Shown one piece after another: positions 56,472 through 64,000 of a DNA stretch of 64,000 nucleotides; the stretch's first letter is position 1; each line of letters opens with the position of its first letter. A model generated the notes under the pieces. It did no database searches and had not been told where the DNA came from. It saw nothing but the letters and a program-made list of their open reading frames with translations. This DNA is from Metellina segmentata (lineage: Eukaryota > Arthropoda > Arachnida > Araneae > Tetragnathidae): assembly GCA_947359465.1 (NCBI GenBank), contig OX375877.1:28345235-28409234 (forward strand), read 5' to 3'. The position numbers were made by a program, and so were the translations under genes.

Positions 56472-57361
56472 CTGGCGTGCCAAAAGTCATGGGATAGCAG
56501 TATGTAAATTTAAAATTGGCACTCGCATCGCATTAAAAGAGTATAAAGACTAAGATGGTTATCAGTGATGTCTGTTGGGCTTTTTAATGTCGTGTTAAAA
56601 CGTTTAATAACATGATACCCGGCGAGAATTTACCAAGTTTGAACGTGGAATGATAATTGAAGCTCAACGCCCAATAGTTGGAGCGCAAGCTGATAGTGGT
56701 TCTATAATGGTGTGGGGAGTGATAACCTGGCATGAATTGGGTCCTCTGGTCAAATTGAACCGGTCGTTGACAGGAATACACTATGTTCAGCTACTAAGTG
56801 ACCATTTGCAACCCTTTAGTGACTTCACTAACTGAATAAGGATTAAATGTTCATGGATGATAATGCTCGGGGTCATCAGGCCCATTACGATTGGTTTGAG
56901 AACTATTCTGGATAATTCCAGCACATTATTTGTCCACCTAGATCGCCAAACGTAAACCCCGTACAGCATATCTGGTATATGATCTAAAGAGCCGGTCGTG
57001 CACAAAATCCAGTATCTACTACAACCATTCAATCATGAGAGACTATCGAGTCAGCGTGGCTAGACATCTCTCCTGGCAATTTCCTCCCATTCGTTAAGTC
57101 CATGCCACAACCATTAAATTATGGACGGCTATCAAGACAGCATGGCTCAACATCTCTCCTGGCGATTTCCTCCCATTCGTTAAGTCCCTGTCACAACCAT
57201 TCCATCATGGACGGCTATCGAGACAGCATGGCTCCACATCTCTCCTAGCGACTTCCTCCCATTCGTTAAGTCCATACCAAGCCGAGTTGCTGATCTTCGC
57301 CGAGCTAAAGAAGGGCCTACACGATATTAGAGAGGTATCCCATGATTTTTTGGCACTTCAG
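56472..57361 (+). pseudogene. Degraded Tc1-like element with internal 85-bp triplication
   Basis: Ends GTGCCAAAAGTCATGGGATA (56478) and GTATCCCATGATTTTTTGGC (57335) are inverse. The interior translates in pieces to SIMVWGVITWHELGPLVKLN, HYVQLLSDHLQPF and a stop-ridden remainder. Near the C-terminal end a block starting CAACCATT is present three times (57023, 57108, 57194; 85-86 bp apart), each with CATCTCTCCT and TTCCTCCCATTCGTTAAGTC. Non-functional. Confidence 0.8.
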
Positions 57362-58300
57362 AGAGTATACAGGACATGTACTAAGGATGCCCACTAGTAA
57401 ACCTACGAGAATATATCTTGCTTGTGATCCAGGTGGGAATATATCTATAGGCAGATCAAAAAAGTTTTTATCCACCTCTCGATCCGCGTTAGTTACTAAC
57501 ATGGAGGAGAATGGTCAATGAAAAGAAGAATAAGAGTGGGGGAGGGGGGAGGGGGGGTCTGGGAGAAGCCAAAGATGCAAATTTAGAGACAGTAAATATG
57601 GGAGGACAAGACTGAAGGCCTAATGTGCCTACTTGGAGTGAATAAAATGATCACGATTACATAGCATTACGAATGAATTTTTGTTCATCTTACAATTGCA
57701 CTAAATATATTGAAAAATTATGGAAATTTCGTTTATATTCAACTAATTGGTAACTGTAACTCGCATAGCAGTTCTGCCCCCCCCCACCCCCACCCCGACA
57801 TCTCCAAATTAAATTACTAAAGTTGAGGTAGATGAAGAAAAGGTTGAAGAATTATACATGGGCTATTGTATGCATTTCGAATCTCATTTTTTAGTTTCAT
57901 GATTTTAGTGAACAAAACTTTTGCTAGGCAGTGAAATATTTTCATTTCAAAGTGTAGTGAAACTATACCCATTGGGGTAGATGTTATCACATACTTTTTT
58001 TAATGTTAATTCTACTAAAAATTCAATGTTATATTAATAATCCAATTCTAAATATCCAATCTGTAGATATATAATTTTCATAAAGTTCTGCGTGGTCTCT
58101 AATCACTTTTAAATCATCACCTTCATTATCATTTACCAGCAAATTAAAAATGTTCACGATGCATATTAATTAATTATATTTTTAATCTGATATTTTCGGT
58201 AGCAAACTTATTTTAAACTTCATATTATGACCTAAAATTGCAAAATAAATTTTAATTTTGTTAATTGAATTTTTCATATTAATATTGATGTATTTTTCAG
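57362..58300. other. P4HA intron 2, with two G-tract clusters
   Basis: 57538-57557 has three runs of 5-7 G separated by single A on the + strand. 57777-57796 has C runs separated by A, which are G runs on the - strand. Otherwise AT-rich without feature up to the TATTTTTCAG acceptor at 58291-58300. Confidence 0.6.
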
Positions 58301-58465
58301 TCGTTTTTGAGAATATCACCTACCAAGATTTGAAATTCCCTGATGACGAAGACCTTAGTGGAGCTGCTACTGCTCTGATCAGGTTACAAGAGACATATCT
58401 TCTAAACACTACGAAACTCGCCAGTGGGGAGATAGATGGCGCCACCAAATCTTTGGAGTTGTCAG
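58301..58465 (+). CDS. P4HA: P4HA exon 3
   Basis: A 165-nt exon, phase 1 in and phase 1 out, between TTTTTCAG and G|GTACTA. It encodes VVFENITYQDLKFPDDEDLS and GAATALIRLQETYLLNTTKL then ASGEIDGATKSLELS. The D-E-D-L-x-G-A-A-x-A-L-x-R-L-Q-[ED]-T-Y block is the best conserved part of the P4HA N-terminal region. Two N-glycosylation sequons (N-I-T and N-T-T) fit an ER protein. An open frame that runs on into the intron (to 58593) is read-through into a repeat. Confidence 0.94.
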
Positions 58466-58489
58466 GTACTAGCCACTACGTGGCCAACT

Positions 58490-58920
58490 GTGGCCGTGAG
58501 AGTTCTTTTCGTGGGGTCAGGTGTGACCACTGTTCGCTAGCCCCCGGTGATTGCTACGAATTCCCAATTGGTTTGCTAGCAAAAAAAAAATAGGAATTAA
58601 TAACAGCCATCACGGCGTTGCCCGTGTTGTTGGTTTGTTTCGCAAACCAACACCACATGCAACGCTCATTGACAAATGCGGCCAAATTCGAATTGCGAAG
58701 AGATTCAATCGGCGTGACGTCACAATCTCTTGCGAAAATATAAATTTTTTATTATAAATTTTTTTATTAAAAGAAAGTCAAATGATTAAGGTATCTGGTG
58801 TAAAATTTACCGCAGATTTCAAATCCGTTGAAATTTTTAATCTATCTTTAACAATCTCGATTTTACAAAAAAAAAAAACTAAACAATGCAGTCAAAAAAA
58901 AATTTTATTTGTTTTGCTTA
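58490..58920. repeat. Dispersed long repeat, second intronic copy
   Basis: Same order as 55330-55900: TTCTTTTCGTGGGGTCAGG, CCCCCGGTGATTGCTACGA, then GGCGTTGCCCGTGTTGTTGG, hairpin GGTTTGTTTCGCAAACC at 58631-58647, and TCTGGTGTAAAATTTACCGC further on. It starts within 40 bp of the exon 3 donor. Confidence 0.75.
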
Positions 58921-59447
58921 TCTTGGCTGGATTTGTTTGAGCGCAGGAATGGAATATGTGGTTTCACTGTGACTTCTAGCAGGCCAGCACGGCGTTGGGG
59001 CGTTTGGACCTAGAGTTAAATATTAAATAAAAGGTTCGATAAAATTCCAGCACCTGCATTACTACTATGTTGTGTAAATCGATATCCGTCTGTATTGACG
59101 TGCAGCCAATCTGATTCCTGACATCTAAAGTAAATTGCTTACAAGGCAATCGATTTTAACCCTACATCATTTGTAATGTGTTTCTTCACCGTTTCAACTA
59201 GCATAACTCTTGCCACAAAACAACCAGCAATCGTAGGATCAATTTGTGTAAGGATATTTTCCGGATTGTAATGTGAAACAAAGTGTTGTGTGACAGGATG
59301 CTTCTTTCGTCGCAAGCAATTTCAAGATATGAAATTTCAGTCACGGAAATGAAAATTTTGAGAAAACTTGCATTAATGATTTTTTCCAATACCTCATATT
59401 CCCCATCACATAAAAGCGAGTTCTCCTGAGATTGAACGTTGGATTGT
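58921..59447. other. P4HA intron 3, no feature recognised
   Basis: Mostly AT-rich. A short scrap near 58976 (CTAGCAGGCCAGCACGGCGT) matches the dispersed repeat. Confidence 0.4.
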
Positions 59448-60265
59448 GATACAGCTCCAGTCTACGTTTATGAGTAGTAGCAACAGCCTTGGCGATTTTT
59501 TTTGGCGAACTTCAAAAGTCGCCAAAGAAAGAATTATTTCAAAACTTTTTTTTTTTTATATTTTTCTTTTTACAAAGAAAAAGAAAACACATTTGAGAAC
59601 GTTTTGAAAAGTATATTTTTGAAAAACTTACGCAAAAAGTAGTAAGCTTAAACATTTTTCAAAACACATTTGTGAACCAGCAGAAAAAGTAACCTGCGAA
59701 TGTTGGGTAAGAATACCCTGAAACTTATCAATTACACTAAATGATGTAAGCTGTTTAAAAATAAAAAGATTTTTAAAAGAAAAAAAAAACAAGAAATAAT
59801 ACAACCTGATACGTCAGAACTGTTCCGGGAAAAAATAATAAAATACGAAAAATATACGAATGGCAAAAAGACAAAACTCTTAAGCGTTTCGTGAAAAATA
59901 ATATAATAAAATAAAGATTCCACTACTGTAGAAATACAAATAAACGAACCAATGATATCACAGAAAAAAATTTTAAGGACCAATGCAATCAAAGTATATC
60001 TTAAAATCAAAATAACCAATGGAAGCAAAGAAAGAATTTCAAACAAACCAGTTAAATCAAACGACTTTAACGGATTTTGGAAGAACTTTCTAGAATATAC
60101 AAAATGAAAATTGAAAGTTACCGTTTGCCGAGATTGCCATGAAAACCACAATAAATGTAAAGACAGATGGGTTACCTTAAATTACCGTAACTCGCTACCA
60201 GAAGTGAGCCAAAAAAATCATCAAGGCCGTTTCCACCGATCATAAACGTAGAGTGTAGCTGTACC
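59448..60265. mobile_element. MITE-like element, GGTACAGC family, copy 3
   Basis: Ends GATACAGCTCCAGTCTACG and, inverted, GGTACAGCTACACTCTACG. The flanks TGGATTGT (59440-59447) and TAGATTAT (60266-60273) agree at six of eight positions, consistent with a decayed 8-bp duplication. Its right end lies about 100 bp before P4HA exon 4. The 139-residue minus frame (60151-59732) is an AT-rich by-product. Confidence 0.82.
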
Positions 60266-60363
60266 TAGATTATTTTGAAAACATTTTCCATTGATTAATT
60301 GAAATAGTTTTAATCTTAAAATCCACGTATCTTTATTCTCATGCTTTTAACCTTTATCAACAG

Positions 60364-60524
60364 CTAATGACTGCTATGAGTTGGGTTTCCAAGCCTTCCA
60401 AGAAGAGGACTACCAGTACTGCGCTGTCTGGATGGAGGAAGCCTTGGCACGTTTTGAAGTGGAAGATGTCCCAACCGTCAGATTAATTCCAATACTAGAG
60501 CATTTAGCGTATGCCTATTACATG
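60364..60524 (+). CDS. P4HA: P4HA exon 4 (start of peptide-substrate-binding TPR domain)
   Basis: A 161-nt exon after CAACAG at 60358-60363 and before GTTTGT at 60525; phase 1 in, phase 0 out. It lacks a Met start, so it is easily missed. It encodes ANDCYELGFQAFQEEDYQYC, AVWMEEALARFEVEDVPTVR and LIPILEHLAYAYYM. C-[YF]-E-L-G and the helical repeat A-x-x-W-M-E-x-A-L mark the TPR fold that binds the proline-rich substrate; aromatic residues (Y, F, W) line this groove in characterised members. Confidence 0.94.
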
Positions 60525-62595
60525 GTTTGTATTGATTTCATATTTTGTTCATAAACCTAAGCAATTCTCACGTACTTGGTATCGCGTCATCGAGTGGTGT
60601 AACCAGAGAAACGTTTGAAACCTTTCAAATATTTTCCGTGCGGATACTCCTTACCTAACGGTATATTTGTTTAACACTCAAAATGGTTTCCAGGGGATAT
60701 CTCCTTCACCAAAATTTGGTAAGTTTCTAAATGAAAAGATATATTGTCCATTAAAGAACCGAGCAGTTTTACTAACAAACAAATGAAATTTACTTACTTT
60801 TACGAGCACGTTGAAGCCATTTCTTCCAAATCGCTTTAGAATAATAAACATTCCACAGGAACTACCGATTTATCGATTGGTGTCAATCGAAAGCTTAGGC
60901 GTCCACGCACTTGTAAACCCTAGTTCTTAGCTGGAACATTTGTCGGTGTTGGAAAGCTTTCGGTTCAGCAAAAAATTGTCTGTTTAGCAAATCAAGAATA
61001 TTTGTAACCATAATTCATTTAATAGTGTTTATTTCTTCGGTTATCTGTCCTTCAATGTAATAGCATCTCTTTCAAAGGCGGAAATAGATGTCTTACTGGA
61101 GTGTATGCGATCAAATAAAACGATAATTTCCATCTAGTTAAAAATTTTCTTGGAACGAATATAAACAAATTACAATGATGAAAATTTTAGAACAGATACT
61201 ATACATCTTGACACATATTACTGAATTGTTGAAAAGAAGCTGTGACTTCGTGAGACTCCACCTTCAGGAAGGGTCACTTGCTTGGCAGGTTTCTATTCCT
61301 TTGTGTCATCGGAATTCCGAATGCGTTCAGATTGTTTATATTTTGGCCCCAAGTTGCTGCTCTTGCGTCGCGCGCTTTACAACAACTTGAGAAGAGCAGG
61401 TGAAAATAGAGCGTCCTTTGCAGGTGATGTTCTTTCAAATGAACTCTGATTGGTTATTGACTTTTACCGTTGGGTTATTTTTAGACTGCGGCAAAGGACG
61501 TTGAGAACGACGGTTAGAGACGACAGAGAGAGAGGAGCGGGTGTGATTGGTTCCCCGCGCTGGACTGTGAGATACATACTGTTTAATCGTATTAATTTGA
61601 AAAGTAAATCAGAAGCATTTATACCATCCCCTTCACCTTTTGTAGTCTGTTTATTTTTTCACATGATTCAATTTTTCTTGGAATGTTCTGCAAAGAATAT
61701 CCTAGGTGGAATGTTCTACTTGGAATATTCAAAATGGATCACACAGAAATATGTATAAACGAGTAACATTAGCTGAACTATGTTCTTTTTCACATTCAGA
61801 ACAAAGGTTAGGTAATATCTTAGTTCTTTTGGCGCCAACTTCGTTCTTTTTGGGTTCGTATTCTGAGGATGTTACATTCTACACAGGGAAGAATTGTCTA
61901 CATACTTTTATGTACGGTTGTAACGATATTAATGTGATGATGTAAATACTGTATTTATTTCTTAATGTTCTTGGTCGATAAGATCGTAAATATCTTAGCT
62001 GTTGGTTGTCTTCTCATTGTGTACGATTCATACTGTTTTTATGCTACCGTTTGGGAGCGACGACCACGCAAGGCATTTCACAACAGACTCTCCAGGATCT
62101 TTGACAATTACCCATTTCAAATTTTTAATGGTCATGATCGCGACTGAATTGAGCAAATACACAATGATATTTTTAAGATTCATCAGCCCATTTCACCCCT
62201 ACCGTCTCTACCTTCAAGACTATGGTGTCTTAGTTACCGTCTTCGTATAGCAAATTTGAGAGGAGCGAATAGACATTTATCAATGTGGGCGAAATCTTTA
62301 CACCTTACAGACTGCAACTTTACATCAACTTTGTGTCCCCGTCTTCAGCGTTTTTACCTTCGATTTTTTTTACCATCATTGTGACATTTTGGATCACCCT
62401 CCCTCTTGTGTAGCTTTTTATCTATTTGCGTAACTTGTCACTTGTTAAAATACATCTCATGAAATTTTTATTGGTGGTGCCCATCTTAATTCTTATTTTT
62501 GTTGAAACTTTGTCTCATTGCCTTGTGTTCAAATCTTGCATCCTCTGTGATTTGATTTTTAATTTAAGATAATTCAGTTGGCTTTATGTATTTTC
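60525..62595. other. P4HA intron 4, first part, no gene recognised
   Basis: Frames at 61175-61390, 61450-61758 and 61965-62250 show no recognisable domain. GCGTCCTTTGCAGG near 61412 and CGGCAAAGGACG near 61487 are roughly inverse, possibly a small hairpin element. Confidence 0.4.
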
Positions 62596-62599
62596 ACTT

Positions 62600-62730
62600 G
62601 GGGACCCGCCCCCTGCTCGCTAATGCTCGCCAACTCCCGGATCCCTGCGCGAACCTTGCTCGCTTCGCTTGCATCAATGAAGACATGTGTCCAAGCAATA
62701 CGGATTGTTTACAAATATGATGAGTGTGAT
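62600..62730. repeat. Truncated third copy of the 46863-48055 repeat
   Basis: CTGCTCGCTAATGCTCGCCA, CTTGCTCGCTTCGCTTGC, ATGAAGACATGTGTCC and GGATTGTTTACAAATATG match the first ~180 bp of the tandem copies, with a deletion that removes most of the TTT-loop hairpin. Confidence 0.85.
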
Positions 62731-63818
62731 TTCCGTGTGATTCTGAATTATCCTTAATTTAAGGACATGAGTGTATATACCCATGTTAATACCCAATTCA
62801 TTTTTTAGCATTTAAAATTTGTTTTTCTATGGCTTTGACCTATCTGTTTTATGAATTTCTTACCTCTATCTCTCTATTACATCTGTGGAAATTGTTTGAA
62901 TCTTAGATGTCGCTTGCGTCGTTGACGTCATACCCCCTACTGCTCTCACACACCTTTTGCTTTTGTCAGTTGAAGTTAGACTCTTGATTCGGTTTCGAAA
63001 GTACCTAAGTGTTCTTAGTTTGATTGATTTGATTAATGATTCGATTTTTTCTACACCTATAAATAGTGTAACATAGTAATTAAACTTTAATTTAAATGAA
63101 AGAATCTCTCTAATCATCATTTTTTATAGACCAAAAAATACAACTGAACCAATTTGATAGTAGAAATTCTTCCTTTTTGCGTCAACATCATCATCTGTCT
63201 TAGCTAGATTTTCTCATTATATTGATGACATGTTTGAATACATTTTAATTTGCTTTCGAATAACATTTTTATTTTCTCTACGTTGTTTTTTTTTTTTTTT
63301 TTTTTTAACTTTTTTTAACTCTACAATTTAATTGTTCATTTCAAGTTTTAAAATCTGTTTTTTATTTTATTTGAACTTACGTTTGACGCACTTAGTCCAT
63401 GTTGGACCTTGCATCATTAAACTTAAATCAACCAACCCGAATGATATGATAGCTAATTGGTCAACGCTAATTCCGTAAAACGCCATACGTTGCCAAAACG
63501 ACGATAAACTACTTTTTTAAGGTAATCCCGATATTTATCCTACTAGAGAATCTGGGTAACGGAAGTAAAATCTTCGTATCCCTGATTTGTTTGCTTAGAA
63601 CAAAAATCTCTCGTAGAATTTGCTCACGTCAAAATAAAAATGTGTAACATACTTCATGATTTGATTACCATCAATTCTATGATTGCTCGAATTTAGTAGA
63701 ATCGTTAACTGGTTGAAAGTATAAAACCTTTGTTTCGAGTTATCTCACGTGTCTTTGGAAGGAGCGGTGTATACCAGGAAGTAATTTTGAATAATTTATT
63801 TTTATTTTGTGTTTCCAG
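62731..63818. other. P4HA intron 4, last part
   Basis: AT-rich, with a T-rich run at about 63287-63306. No gene. Ends with TTTTATTTTGTGTTTCCAG at 63800-63818, a strong acceptor. Confidence 0.5.
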
Positions 63819-63870
63819 ATTGGAAAGGCCGAGGAATCCGTTGAATTAACGGAAGAAATATTACAAGAAG
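63819..63870 (+). CDS. P4HA: P4HA exon 5 (52 nt)
   Basis: Short exon between GTTTCCAG and G|GTAAGT, phase 0 in and phase 1 out. It encodes IGKAEESVELTEEILQE, the next TPR helix (pattern G-x-x-x-x-[AS]-x-x-L-T-x-x-[LI]-L). It joins in frame to both neighbours. Confidence 0.92.
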
Positions 63871-63991
63871 GTAAGTATAAGATTGTATTCTTCATCCATT
63901 GCAGCGTAACATAGTCAGATATTCATTTCAGAGGGTCAAGAATTTAGTTAGAATTTTTATGCCACGAATAAAACTGTAATTTTTCATTCAG

Positions 63992-64000
63992 ATCCAGGCT
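63992..64000 (+). CDS. P4HA: P4HA exon 6, first 9 bases
   Basis: TTTTTCATTCAG at 63980-63991 precedes ATCCAGGCT. With the G carried over from exon 5 this reads D-P-G, which fits the L-D-P/E-D-P position that ends the TPR segment in the family. The intron before it is only 121 nt. The gene continues beyond the window. Confidence 0.7.

Noticed and set aside
58466..58593. Extension of P4HA exon 3 by reading through the donor
   Set aside because: The extension is repeat sequence also found at 55330-55400, and splicing at 58465 gives perfect phase with exon 4.
59732..60151. 139-residue hydrophobic minus-strand frame
   Set aside because: AT-rich interior of a MITE copy; the equivalent parts of the other two copies do not encode it.

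Overview
This is eukaryotic nuclear DNA, AT-rich and dominated by transposable elements. It is almost certainly from an arthropod; a spider is my best guess from the mix of Tc1/mariner families, hAT elements and tRNA-derived SINEs and from the long TE-filled introns, but that is inference. There are no bacterial operons, no CRISPR array and no rRNA genes. Most open frames are chance, repeat-generated, or transposase remains.

The one clear host gene is the 5' part of a prolyl 4-hydroxylase alpha subunit (P4HA) on the + strand. Its exons lie at 45234-45431 (ATG 45244, signal peptide), 55122-55273, 58301-58465, 60364-60524, 63819-63870 and 63992 to beyond the window end. All junctions have AG acceptors, GT donors and matching phases. 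Together they encode about 242 residues: signal peptide, N-terminal dimerisation region and the start of the TPR-type peptide-substrate-binding domain. The catalytic dioxygenase domain lies beyond the window. A second, weaker host-gene candidate is a single exon at 4550-4643 (+) that resembles SLC4A11-like transporters.

Layout. 1-1.74 kb: broken minus-strand copy of a multicopy arthropod gene family. 3.4-4.2 kb: Tc1 remnant. 5.1-8.6 kb: tandem array of a chimeric Tc1/tRNA-SINE unit (614 bp) with an alternating dimer (1228 bp) structure. 9.4-10.4 kb: purine-rich degenerate repeat. 11.0-12.6 kb: hAT remains with a SINE inside. 13.0-14.2 kb: SINE followed by a 63-bp minisatellite. 15.0-16.5 kb: 46-bp minisatellite split by a hAT element. 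17.2-17.8 kb: second hAT-like family with a perfect 8-bp target duplication. 21.4-23.05 kb: four tandem 225-bp units bounded by SINE pieces, then two head-to-head SINEs. 24.28-25.78 kb: complete 1503-bp mariner-type element with an intact 358-aa DD41D transposase and 122-bp inverted repeats. 28.8-33.6 kb: deleted or broken Tc1 copies, one carrying a nested mariner. 33.6-36.3 kb: hAT elements, a dispersed long repeat and a SINE. 36.8-38.4 kb: two copies of a MITE family, with a third at 59.4-60.3 kb. 40.1-42 kb: Tc1 remnant and SINE. 44.2-44.9 kb: 25-bp minisatellite just upstream of P4HA. P4HA introns hold a palindrome-rich satellite, hairpin-bearing repeats, a LINE remnant nested with a DNA transposon and a SINE, a 950-bp foldback element ending 28 bp before exon 2, and another broken Tc1.

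The strongest leads are the Tc1/SINE higher-order array, the intact mariner, the foldback next to the P4HA exon 2 acceptor, the dispersed palindromic satellite, and short hairpins whose stems keep pairing between diverged repeat copies.
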